This document shows, piece after piece, positions 21,988-33,309 of a DNA stretch of 64,000 bases. The stretch is from assembly GCF_026745355.1 (NCBI RefSeq), contig NC_079210.1, positions 26,767,529-26,831,528 on the forward strand, given 5' to 3'. A model generated the notes under the pieces. The model had not been told where the DNA came from, did not search any database, and saw only the letters and a list, made by a program, of their open reading frames with translations. The DNA is from Beta vulgaris subsp. vulgaris (Eukaryota > Streptophyta > Magnoliopsida > Caryophyllales > Amaranthaceae). How positions within the stretch are numbered: the first letter of the stretch is position 1; each line of letters opens with the position of its first letter. The translations under genes were made by a program, and so were the position numbers.

Positions 21988-24065
21988 AAGAGTAACATAT
22001 GCTTTGGTGGCTTTTACTTGAAAACGACTCTCACACAATCAACATAAGTTCAACACTCACATCCATCATAGCATGGTTAGCAGCAATATTCTTGTTGAAC
22101 ATACATATTATATTTCTATCTAATTCCTCGTTTCACAATACATCATCAATCACATAGTAACAAACACAATAAGGTGACTCCTAACAATGACATGTTCCAT
22201 ATATTCTCATTTAATCAACCTTTCAACTTACCACGATTCCATAATAGGAATTGGAGGTCACCATCTTTGATTTAAACAACATTCTTCATTTCCTTTAGTC
22301 GATTTCTTAACGAAATCAAAACTTATGCTTTCATACTCTATTAATCATTTTCTTATATTTTATAAACAACCTCTTATCATGCAATAAATATCATGACCAC
22401 TTTCACTATAACGATTCCTTATCGGGAATCCACATAACAAGATACTATTCCTTATGGGGAATCTAACATTAGTATCACTTACCATGATATGCCTCCTTAT
22501 CAAGAACCCAACATCGATATTCATAGTCATATACTGAATAAACCCTCATTACTTACCTGATATGATTCCTTATCGGGAATCCAATATCGAAACAACTTAC
22601 CACGATACGATTCCTTACCAGGAATCCAATATTGATATAACTTTCACAACTTGAGATAACTTTCTTTTAACCAGGGGGAAAGAAAACGCGGTGGAGGAGA
22701 CACAGCTTACACTTCGACAGTGGGGGGTCGTCACCCAACCATTCGCTTTACTTTTGGCCAATAACGGACTAGTTCGGAGTATATTTTTCCGCTGATTCAA
22801 TCATCCATCCACAGGTTTCACATTATCTAATATATCGCCCGATTTCGCCCCAAAGAGCAATGGACAGGTTTCCCTGTAGGCCCCCCAAGGTTCACAGTCC
22901 ATGGGGCACTGTTCGTGTCACCTCATCCGTCGACTCAGACGAGGCTACTTTCCCCTTTTAGATTCCTTTTGATTATCATTCATAACACAATCATCATTCA
23001 TATAACTCATCCAATAATATTAGTAATTCTTATCATGCATCTTTTGAACATCCAACCACACTAATGGACTTTACTTTAGAGAACTATACTCATTTATCAT
23101 AGTACGTTCAAACATATTTCAAGTTCAATATTATACATTTATGTTCAACTCAATTTCCAATCATGGAACTTATAACCACAAACATATTCACAACATATTC
23201 ATCACAATGACAAAAGTCTCTCAATTAGGATTAACTAACGAGAGTTACTAAACCACTTACCCTTAATTCATACTCGTGCATATGAATAGTTTTATATTCT
23301 TTTACAAACTTTATGATTATTGGTCTTCATTTATCTCAACAATGATAATAATCGTTATCAAGCACCAACAACAATTGTTAGAGGTCTCTCTCTTAGAATT
23401 ACCTAAGGAGAGTTAATTTAAACACCACTCAAGCTTCATCAACCAAAGGTTGATTATAAGTAATTAAGTATGACCCAAGTTATACCATTAGCTGAGTTAT
23501 AATTAACATAATCAATAATAAAACCAGTTATAGACCATACTCATAGTCATATAGAGCGAGTTTATCTCATTAAAACAATTCTATTATCTAAGTGGAACTT
23601 CTCCAAAGTAATTCATAACTTATATTGATTTATGTAGTTAAATACACACTAATTTACTTTATTATATTATTCTATTTATCATTCTACTTATAGTTGTCGA
23701 ACTAAAATACTTTATTTAATACATCTTCACTAATCTAATCCATAGTCAGGTAAACTAACTCCCATTCTCTTCATACTATAACTATTAATTAGTTAAACCT
23801 CTCTCTAACTTCATATGAGATTATAAATTAAGTCAATCCACTTTTAAAGTCCAATCCACATGATAGTCAACTCATTGAACAGTTTTACTCAGATTATACA
23901 CTCTTTTAGAAACTAACTCTTATAGTTTATTAGTATATTTTTGGTATAAACTTACATCTAATTAACACCACTTCATAGAAGTGTACTCACCAATTTGAGG
24001 ACATTCTAGTAATAGTTCAGACATTATTATAGGTTTAACAAGTTAATTCACATATTACTATAATA
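21988..24065 (-). mobile_element. Minus-strand LTR-type Gypsy fragment, part 1
   Basis: Noncoding AT-rich sequence. On the minus strand it contains GGGGCGAAATCGGGCGATAT and GGTGACACGAACAGTGCCCC near 22850-22930, a GC-rich block within AT-rich DNA of the kind found in long plant Gypsy LTRs. It continues beyond CACTA 2 at 27807, so the two parts were one sequence. Near 22400-22630 there are repeated inverted motifs (ATTCCTTATCGGGAAT). I saw no gag or pol. The family assignment is tentative. Confidence 0.45.
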
Positions 24066-24079
24066 CACTACTACATAAT

Positions 24080-24485
24080 TAGCTTTAAGTAACACCCAAA
24101 AGGTGTTACTCAAAGTGCTTAAAGTGTAACATTAGATAATATGTAACACTTTTTTGGGTGTTACATCTGCCCGTGTTACCTATGCTATAAGTTAACACTT
24201 TTGATCGCCTATAGTAACACTTAAACAAATGTTACTTTAGATTCGTTTATGTAACACTTTTATTCCTTATTGTTACACTTTAAAAGTGTTACCTCAAATT
24301 TATTATGTAACACTTTTTATATTATCAGTAACATATTGTAGTGTTACTATAACCTATAGTAACACTTCATTAAACATTACGTGTTACTTTTTATCATTTT
24401 AAGTAGCATCTCTTGTGTTATTAGGTAACACTTTCTTGTCATATTCTGTAGCACCTTTAGGGTGATTAAGTAACACTTTCCTTTA
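24080..24485. repeat. CACTA 2 left subterminal repeats
   Basis: About 18 copies of GTAACAC, GTGTTAC or close variants in mixed orientation, such as AAGTAACACCCAAAAGGTGT. These are probable transposase-binding repeats. Confidence 0.85.
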
Positions 24486-26085
24486 TTAGGGAATATGTGT
24501 ATATACATACATATACATTAAAATTAATATATGAATTGACAATTATACTATAATAATTATAGAATTTTGTACACCTATTACTGCTACTTCCATAGATAAT
24601 AAACTAATAAAAAGTAATACATGTTTAATCTAAAATCAAAATTATCCAACAAGAATGTATTCATATGGTAATGTAAAACTAGATCTAATAGTCATATAAT
24701 TTCGCCATATGCATCCATTTTCCTAGCGGCCTCGATGTCATGTGTTGCTACTCCAATTCGTCATTTTGATTCTCTTGATCCTGTAATAAAAAATATTAAG
24801 ATGAAATCTTCAACAACAATATTATAGAGATGCTTGTTAATTATGTTTAAGAAGTAGAGAAGCCTACGAATTACCTTATCCTCCCCTTATTTTTTTTTTG
24901 GATACAAAATTCACTGAATGAGATTGCTTGCAAAAGATGAGTGCGCATGATGACAAATTTTCCAGCAGCAGAACAGGGAAAATGAATTAAAGGCAAAACA
25001 TATATGAGAAGAGGTAGAACAATTCGATCATAATGTTTATAATTCTAAGCATTATCATAATGTTTATAATTGTAAGCATAATATAATGCTGATCAAGAAA
25101 TTAAGAGTTCAACACAATGAAGTACTTCCTAGTCTAGGTGGCACTACTTCAAGCTGCTAAACACATTTACACTCAACTATTTCAGGATGAGTTATGTAAA
25201 AACATATATCGTCCAAATACCAAGTTTAGAGTTAAGAGTTGTGTATACTAATATGCACCTTGCCTTAGTACAACCATCACATTTATGTGCTAACACTATG
25301 AAAATTTTCCACTTAACAAGTTTTATTTCAATTAAAAGATAAATATTCTTGAACCCTTTTTTTTCACAGATGTCCTTGTCTTTAAAGATTCTACCCTTAA
25401 ATCATTCGAGAATCATCATGCACCCACTACTTTGCTATGAACTAGGAGCACACAAGCAAAAAACATCCAATTTAAATTTTAGAAATATAAGAATTTTAAA
25501 CAACAATGTCATTATGCCCCCTATAAGAAATGCAAAAGGTCTTTTTTCTATCATTCATGATCATTTCAGCCTCAAATAGATGAAGGGTGATCGAAAAAAT
25601 GTGGAAGATTGAATCACAAAAGTTTGTAGATGCCTAAGGGAAGATTGGGATTGATTGGTTAACAAACTTACTCAGCAAGATTTGGAGGACAAACATAATA
25701 CCCGAAGAGTGGAGGAAAAGCATCTTAATACTAATTTACAAAAACGAAGAAGTCCAAGCGTTCTCTTATGAGTCACACCAGGAAATGGTGGAAGAAAGTC
25801 AGTAGGTATAATACAAAAGAACTAAAACATGCTTGAAACAGGTGGCTATAAAAGCTATTTACAATTCAACCTACCTATTCAACACAAGAGTTTAATTCCA
25901 CCTAATTGTTTCAACAAAATTGTGTCCCATTGGCGAATGCTTGCTAAAGGAAACAATGAAATCAAATCAAATCAACAAGCTTGCAATGCAAGAGAGCTTG
26001 ATTCTTATAGCATATATTAGCGAACAAAAAATATTAGAAAAACCAAATATATGGAGATAGGGGAGGTAGGGGAGTAAGTCATTGA
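24486..26085. other. CACTA 2 interior without a supported gene
   Basis: AT-rich sequence with several short frames, none longer than 76 codons, none with a family match and none with splice context that I could defend. Confidence 0.6.
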
Positions 26086-26489
26086 TGCATGTTTAAACTA
26101 AGAGAAAAGAAAAGGAGGTTGAGGAAAGAATTTAGAGAGAAAGAAAGAAAGAAAGATGCTTCATATTTTCACTCAAAAAAGCCTCATATAAACTATCACC
26201 AAAGATATAGTTGTAAACAGCCACCAATACAACAACGAAGCCAACAACAACATCCAACAACAACAACAACATCCAACATGGCAACAACAACAATATAACG
26301 CAGCAACAATAACAATAATCTACCAAGAATCTATCCACTCACGTTCATCCAATTAATCAACACAACACCATCAAAATTGGAATTTGAGTTCACTACTAAT
26401 AATAAATTCAACATTATCAACTATAACCACAATCCATTTGTAAATTTCATCAAAATTGAAACAACAATTACAAGGACAAAGGGACAAGG

Positions 26490-26960
26490 GTTTAGTACCT
26501 CTGCTCACAAGAGTAGCGAAGAACAAAGCCACGAACACAGAGGGCTAAGGGAGTTTCGAAGCTTCGGCGCAATTGAGCACTAGCGAGTGACATCCAGCAG
26601 GGGAGGCAAGCTACGGCGATGCTGCGAGGCACCGGAAAGGGTGCAGGTGGCGCGCGCAGGCGACGTGAGAGCTGAGCAGGAGGGGGAAACATGGGTAGCA
26701 GCAACGACACAACAACAACATCACAAAGGAGAGAAAGAGAGAGACAATGCTGCCCACGACAACACCGACGAGGAGAGGCGAGCCTCCGGTGACAAATAGG
26801 AAACTCCGGCGAGGGAGGCACAACAGGCGAAGGAGAGAGAATTGATGGGGTTTCACGGTTTCAATGTCGGTTTTGGGGTTTGGGGTCTCACGAGGAGAGA
26901 GAAAGGTTTAAGGGGTTTTGGGGTTTAGAAGGTACGAGATAGAAATAGATAGTGATGGGT
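26490..26960 (-). promoter_or_regulatory. CACTA 2 leader-like region, minus strand
   Basis: On the minus strand the segment is CT-rich, then GC-rich with GCCGGAG and CACCGGAGG, resembling the leader in CACTA 1. Two minus frames (26492-26821 and 26611-26856) overlap in different phases, so neither is trusted. The segment at 26495-26550 has a near copy at 28770-28820 outside the element. Confidence 0.4.
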
Positions 26961-27539
26961 TCTGGATTTCTATTTTGGGCAAAATTCAACTTAACTAGTT
27001 GCACATAAAATTCTATATATAAAATACTAGTAATAATAACTTCATAAAATTTCGTAAATAAATGTTTTACAACACGACAAATAAAATTTATACTTCACAA
27101 CTCAAATGAAATTTAAAATTCGAACATAATGAGCTCATCAAATATGATAATCTTTTAATAAACACCTTTTAAAAATAAGCCTGTCACAATACAATTCTTG
27201 GCGGAGAACTCAGACCCTAGTTTCTCTGCTTCTGTGCGCCAATCTCAATATCAGAATCCTAAATTATTCGACCTACAGAGAGTCGGGGTGGGTGAAATTG
27301 GAAAGGAGGGCGTTAATGAAATTAGAGAAACTGAAATTGGAAGGGAATGGAAGGCAATGAATTGGGGCGGTACTTTCAATTTTGTCTTCTAATTTTTCGA
27401 CTTTCGTATACTCAAAGAATCGTGTCAAAAACGCCAATGGTTAATGGATGTTTGGCTTAGTATTTTTTTCTAATTATTTTTAACCTAAAACAAATGTTTT
27501 AAAAGCTAATTAATCAAAGGAAAATTTTAGAGTCCCTAT

Positions 27540-27803
27540 TTTACAGATTTTAGTGTTAGTATTTTAGAAGTGTTACCTATTTTAAAAGTCCTAGTGTTAC
27601 TATTTCAGAAGTGTTACCTATAACAAAATTTATAGTGTGACCATTTCAGAAGTGTTACCATAAAATGTTACATATTATAAAAGTGTTACCTTAAATGTTA
27701 CAAATGGACAAAGTGTTACAAAAGTGTTACTTAATATATAGAAAATCTAGAATTTGAAAAGTGTTACCTAAATATGTTACTTGAGGTCAATTATGTAGTA
27801 GTG
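27540..27803. repeat. CACTA 2 right subterminal repeats
   Basis: At least nine GTGTTAC motifs mostly in one orientation (AAGTGTTACCTA, AAAAGTGTTACC), leading to the terminal inverted repeat. Confidence 0.85.
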
Positions 27804-27806
27804 ATA

Positions 27807-28967
27807 GTTCACCATGTGAATGCTATTTATACACTAGCAGTCTATCAAAATTAGAACCAAATAAAGAACCTAGATTACCTCTTACTTATTGACATCCTAA
27901 CTCGATTAACATTAGTCTTCTTAATTAAACTAACTCTCATTATATATAGATCGAACTATGAGAACTATTTAACTTATAAAACCCACATAATTATAAATAT
28001 TGGTTTTAGAACGAGAGACTAGTTGACATGATACTTATAAACATTTAAAGTTCCATGAACTTATTCAATTCTTTAGTACCATGACTATCCCAAAGTAGTC
28101 ATCACTCTCTTAGTAACGATGTGATTCTATAATCGAATCCCGTGATTCACCTCACTACTTTTAATAAACATCAATCATCATTCCATATTATTCGTTTAGG
28201 TAAAACTAACTTGACTAAATTTCTCAATATAATAACCAATCCCACTAATTCAAATGACAATCTATAATTCAGATTATTAATTTAACTAGATATATAACTA
28301 ATCCATATACAACTCGATAATTGATTCCAACCATAACTAAACAGAAACATAGTCAAATTTAATCTTGTCATCTGTTGATAGAATCTAAAACAACATCAAT
28401 AATAACACCAATAATACAATACCATAACAGCAACAACAACCCTTCAAGAACAACAACACCAACCCTCCCTACAAGAACAACAACAACAACCCTTCAAGAA
28501 CAACAACACCAACCCTCCCTTCAAGAACAACAACAACAACCCTTCAAGAACAATAACAACGGCCAATAACAACTACTACAACTCCACTCAATTAAACTAA
28601 TACTCCATAATCAATTAGCTAATCATAATCAAATCTTGAAATGAAACAAGAATCCAATTCTAAGTTAACTCACTAAAATCTAATTTTAGGTCCAACTTAA
28701 ACAACCAATAAGGGTAATAAAACTTGTGCTTAATCAAAATTTCAGGAGGGAAATAAAGAGATGCGGGTGTACCTCTACTTATAAGAGCAGCGAAGAACAG
28801 AGCCACGAACACAGAGGGCTAATGGCTAACAAAAGTAATAACTTCTCAAAATCAAATATATAAATATATTACAAATGCGACAAATCAAAATCATATTCCA
28901 AGGCAAATAAAATAAGAAATACGACATATAATTAACATAATAAATATAATTAGCATTTCATAAGAAA
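27807..28967 (-). mobile_element. Minus-strand LTR-type Gypsy fragment, part 2
   Basis: Continuation of 21988-24065 after CACTA 2. It includes a CAACAA-rich tandem repeat at 28430-28560 and a stretch at 28770-28820 nearly identical to 26495-26550 of CACTA 2. The right edge meets satellite at about 28968. No TG..CA end or target duplication could be fixed, so the border is approximate. Confidence 0.45.
28441..28560. repeat. 50-bp CAACAA-rich tandem repeat
   Basis: CCTTCAAGAACAACAACA recurs at 28441, 28491 and 28541, a 50-bp period with about 2.4 copies and a single-base difference between copies. Confidence 0.85.
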
Positions 28968-30301
28968 TGCGACTAGGTCCATTAAGCCCAATACGTCACC
29001 AAACCCCATCGACTTGAGTTTTGGGCCCCCATTATTCTTCATTGTACTAAAAACCCTATATGAAACCTAGATCATATCCTTTTATGTAATTACCAAACAT
29101 GTTCTGGGCATTACTAAACCTACTAAGTGGGGGATGTTCTCCCAATCACAATCCATTACCATTCCTCATTAGAATAATAATATGAGGATTGGACAATCAT
29201 GCGACGGGGTCCATTAGACTCTATACCTCACCAAATCCCATTAGACCCAATACCTCACCACAACCCATTGAATTGAGGTTTGACCCCCAACTTCCCTCAT
29301 TGTACTAAAAATCTCAAATTAACCACAATTCAAATGCTTTTAGTTAATTATCAAACATATTTTGGGCATTACTAAACCTACTAAGTGGAGGATGTTCGCC
29401 CAATCACAATCCATTCCCATGGCTTATCAAAGCAATCCTATGGAGATTGGACAATCATGCAACTAGATCCATTAGGCCCAATACCTCACCGAACCCATCG
29501 ACTTAGAGTGTTGGGCCCCCATTGTCCCTCATTGTACTAAAAAGCCTATATTAAACCTAGATCATATACTTTTAGATAATTGCCAAACATGTTTTGCAAT
29601 ACCAAACCTACTAAGTGTAGGATGTTCTCCCAATCATAATCTATTTCCATTCCTCATCAAAATAATCATACGAGGATTGGACAATCATGCGACTAGGTCC
29701 ATTAGACCATATACCTCACAAAACACCATTAGGCCCAATACCTCACCAAACACCATTGACTTGAGGTTTGGGCCCCAATTTTATACTAAAAAGCCAAAAT
29801 TAAACCCAGATCTATGCTTTTAGGTAATTACCAAACATGTTTTGGGCATTATCGAACCTAATAAGTGGAGGGCGTTTTTCCATTCACAATCAATTCTCAT
29901 TACTCATCAAAGCAATCCTATGAGGATTGGAAATACCTCGCTAAACCCTACTAACTTGAGTTTTGGGCATTCATTGTACCTCCTTTTACTAAAAACCAGA
30001 AATTAACCCCATATCATATGCTTTTAGGTTAATATCAAACGTATTTTTGGCATTACCAAACATGTGAAACAAAGGATGTTCTCCCAATCACAATCGAATC
30101 CCATTACTCATGAAAGTAATCCTATGGAGATTGGACAATCATGCTACTGGGTCTATTTGGCCCAATACCTTACCAAACGTCATTGACTTGAGTTTTGGCC
30201 CCACATTGTCCCTCCTGATAATAAAAAGCCTAAATCAACCCCATATCATATGCTTTTAGGTAATTAGCAAACATGTCTTGGGATTAGCAAACCTATTAAT
30301 T
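28968..30301. repeat. Satellite array, block 2
   Basis: About six ~230-bp monomers of the same satellite, resuming mid-monomer at ATGCGACTAGGTCCATTAAG. Some monomers carry a partial internal repeat of the CCCAATACCTCACCAAA section (near 29225-29260 and 29715-29750). The block is interrupted at 30302 by CACTA 3. Confidence 0.93.
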
Positions 30302-30339
30302 CACTAGTGGAAAAATGAAGAAGGAATGCGCTGAAAAAG

Positions 30340-30595
30340 GCCCCTAGGCTGCGCTTTTTTACAGCAGCCCTTCACTTTTTAAGTAGGGCTGCGCTTTTTT
30401 AAACAAGCGCAGCCCTTCTAAGCTTTAAGGGCTGCGCTTTTTTCAACAAGTGCAGCCCTTCTAAGCTTGAAGGGCTGCAGCCTTCAGGAGCCCTCATACT
30501 ATGAAGGGCTGCGCTAGTTGAAAAAGCGCAACCCTTTTAAGCAAGACGGGCTGCGCTTTTTAAAAACTAGCGCAGCCCTTCTTTTAAAATATTGT
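30340..30595. repeat. CACTA 3 left subterminal repeats
   Basis: About six copies of GGGCTGCGCTTTTT and its complement, arranged as near palindromes of the form AGGGCTGCGC...GCGCAGCCCT. These are expected binding sites for the TNPA-like protein. Confidence 0.9.
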
Positions 30596-30607
30596 TTTTT
30601 ATTTTGA

Positions 30608-31075
30608 AAATTAATACAGCCCTGCAGCCCTTCCCTTTCCACCCACAGCCCCTGCCCACCGACAGCCCCTGCCCACCCATGCCCACCACACCCACAGCCC
30701 CTGCCCACCCCCACACCCACCCAGACCCTTGCCCTACCCACCCAGCCTGCCCACACCCAGCATACCCACCCTGACCCCCCTGCCTGCCTTTCCCCTCCTA
30801 CCCACAACCCCTGCCCACCCCACCCACACCCCTGCCCACCCTTTCACACCCCCTGCCAACCCCTGCACACCTCCAGCCACCCTGCACACCCCCAGCCCAC
30901 CCTGCACACCCCCTGCCACCCTGCACACACCCCAGCCACCCTACATACCCCCTGCCACACCCTAGCCACACCCCTGCCACACCCCAGCCTTTTATCCCTG
31001 CACCCCCATCCCCAACCCACCCAGCAGCCATCCCCAGCCCATAAACAGCCCCCACCACCCCACCCAAAACCTCCC
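30608..31075. repeat. C-rich minisatellite in CACTA 3
   Basis: Irregular tandem words such as CACAGCCCCTGCCCACC and CCTGCACACCCCCAGCC, C-rich on the plus strand. Long open frames on both strands here are products of the repeat. Confidence 0.9.
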
Positions 31076-31415
31076 TTCGACAAACAAAAATGCAAATGTA
31101 ACAATATATGACAAGTGGCGAAAGGTAATAATTAACTTCAAATATATTTAATAATGTAAAAATGTACATAGAATTGATAGAAACTAGTACATTCGAGCTA
31201 AAATGTATTATCATAGCAATCATCGGTAATGTGGGACATCAACTTAACCCGAACTTCATCTATTTCTTCTTTGGTGAAGTTCCTCGAACTTGGTGTGGAA
31301 TTCTCATAAAACAACCAAGGAATAAACACATATATAAGAATTCAATCATTTTACCGTAGTTAGTAGTTCTAAAAATGACATATACCTTCCTGAAATTCAA
31401 TCAAAACAAATGCAA

Positions 31416-32010
31416 GCCTAAAAGTCTACACACTAGTTATAATATATCTCATATAATCATGTTCAAAGAAAATTTGGGGTTAAATGACTTGATAAGTACA
31501 TTTTGGGAGCGAAAAGGCCAAAATAGGCCGGAAATGGCCTTTTCGTTCCCGAAATGCAACCAACAACAAATTAAGCCTAAGAATCTACATACTAGTTATA
31601 TTATGCCTCATATAATCATGTTCAAAGAAAATTTGGGGTTAAATCACTTGATAAGTACATTTTGGGAGCGAAAAGGCCAAAATAGGCCGGAAATGGCCTT
31701 TTCGTTCCCGAAATGCAACCAACAACATATGCAAGCTAAGAATCTACATACTAGTTATATTATGCCTCATATAATGATGTTCAAAGAGAATTTGGGGTTA
31801 AATGACTTGATAAGTACATTTTGGGAGCGAAAAGGCCAAAATAGGCCGGAAATGGCCTTTTCGTTCCCGAAATGCAACCACAACAATTAAAGCCTAAAAA
31901 CTACATACTAGTTATATTATGCCTCATATAATCATGTTCAAAGAAATTTGGGGTTAAATCACTTGATAAGTACATTTTGGGAGCGAAAAGGCCAAAATAG
32001 GCAGAAACTA
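31416..32010. repeat. ~159-bp tandem array A (3.7 copies)
   Basis: Units begin at 31416, 31575, about 31735 and 31892. Each contains an inverted repeat GGGAGCGAAAAGGCC ... GGCCTTTTCGTTCCC that can fold into a 15-bp stem. Because 159 is divisible by three, a repetitive 171-codon frame runs through it. The frame has no family resemblance and I do not call it a gene. The same unit forms array B at 35777-36706. Confidence 0.93.
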
Positions 32011-33200
32011 ACATATACTAATTAATTAATAAGTTACATACATTTTGAAGATCATCAACATGTTTGCAACGGTTGACGATATCGAGCATGAACCTCATGA
32101 CGTAATACCCACACGCAAGTCCACCTTCTTGTAGCGGACACTAAATTCACCAAAGGATGCAATAAATGACATTGATGTTAGATGTGTATTATGTGTTTTA
32201 TATAAGGAAAAAAAATTAGTCATGTTACCGACTGAATGCCAAACAGGAGATTTTGGTGCTCGAAGTCCTATTGCATTAACCTCCTTCATCACACTACATC
32301 AATACACATTATTATAAGATTAGATGTACATTTAATATTAATAAGTGTGCATATATTGAGTTTCGATTAGGCTACCTATTTAACAATGATTTGACTAGTA
32401 AGGGCCGCATTGTTTCTTTACGCAAAGAATCAAAGTGGTAGGCTTCGTTACGTGACAAACATATTGCAATCAGTGTCCAATGATTCCTACAACAATAAAA
32501 TATAGTTATTATTAATCGTAGAACAACTAATAGGTCAATTTAATTAAAGTAAAGTGAGTTTAAGAAGCATACGATTCAATGTAAGGAAGAAGAATGATCT
32601 TATGTCCAAGACGAGAACATGCTTTCAAAGAAGACTTGAGATAGTCTTTCAATCCTTTTTGTTCTTAAGCAACTGTCATCTCGTACTAAGCTTGGACATA
32701 ACCAACCAAACATTGGCTCACTAGATGCACGCAATTCATTGTATAATAGCCTGAGACATCATATTGATTAAAAGAAAACTTACTCATTATGGAAGTTAGT
32801 TGGATTGAAAACTACTTAATTAAGGCATATATATGTATATATAATATGCATATTTAATTTATATACTAAAATATTACCTCATGAATGTTTGTATCATGGA
32901 AACATTCAACTCTTCCCCACATAAGAATTCTCCTATATCAACCTTAGAAATGAAGGTCGATGTATCCTCAAAGTAGTGGAATTGGTGGTGCGACAACTGA
33001 ATCTCAATCATTGCTTCATCGGCTACATCGCTAGCGCACTCATGTAGCCAAAAGCACGGAAGTAAGGCCTTGCACCACCTCGATCTCCGTAATGAGTGGA
33101 CACTTTGCCATAGAAACATTTACTTTCTCCACTACATCACGTCGGCCTTCCTGAGGTGAACATGTCTTCTTTCCCTTCTTGTCGGCCTTCCCCGAACCCT
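32010..33200 (-). CDS. Ulp1-like cysteine protease (C48) exons of CACTA 3
   Basis: The minus strand carries spliced exons of an Ulp1/SENP-type peptidase. The first (about 33190-32877) ends VDIGEFLCGEELNVSMIQTF followed by a GT donor. Next come KIILLPYIES up to a donor GTATGC near 32570, and an acceptor at 32490 leading to NHWTLIAICLSRNEAYHFDS. Further on is CPLQEGGLACGYYVMRFM. These supply the catalytic His (codon 32480-32482), Asp (32429-32431), Gln (32129-32131) and Cys (32111-32113). Ulp1 proteins process or remove SUMO-like modifiers. Related domains are carried by some plant transposons, where the role is unclear. The gene follows the TNPA-like exons on the same strand and may be one transcript with them. 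Exon ends other than those stated are approximate, and the frame upstream of 33119 is unsure. Confidence 0.72.
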
Positions 33201-33309
33201 AGTAATTAGTTAAATTAAACAGATATTACTGATAATCATATATATATATATAGGAACTATAAAAGAAAACAATATAATATATGATATATATATATATAAT
33301 GTTAATCAT

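Larger units (their letters stand above)
24066..27803. mobile_element. CACTA element 2, non-autonomous (3738 bp), TSD ATA
   Basis: Termini are CACTACTACATAATT at 24066 and its exact reverse complement ending at 27803. The flanking trinucleotide ATA is present on both sides (24063-24065 and 27804-27806). Both ends contain dense GTGTTAC or GTAACAC motifs. No transposase domain is encoded. The insertion splits a minus-strand LTR-like sequence. Confidence 0.95.

Noticed and set aside
31375..31890. 171-codon plus-strand frame with a repeated ~53-residue unit
   Set aside because: It arises because the tandem unit is 159 bp long. The same unit in array B has indels and no continuous frame, and coding genes of the element are on the other strand.
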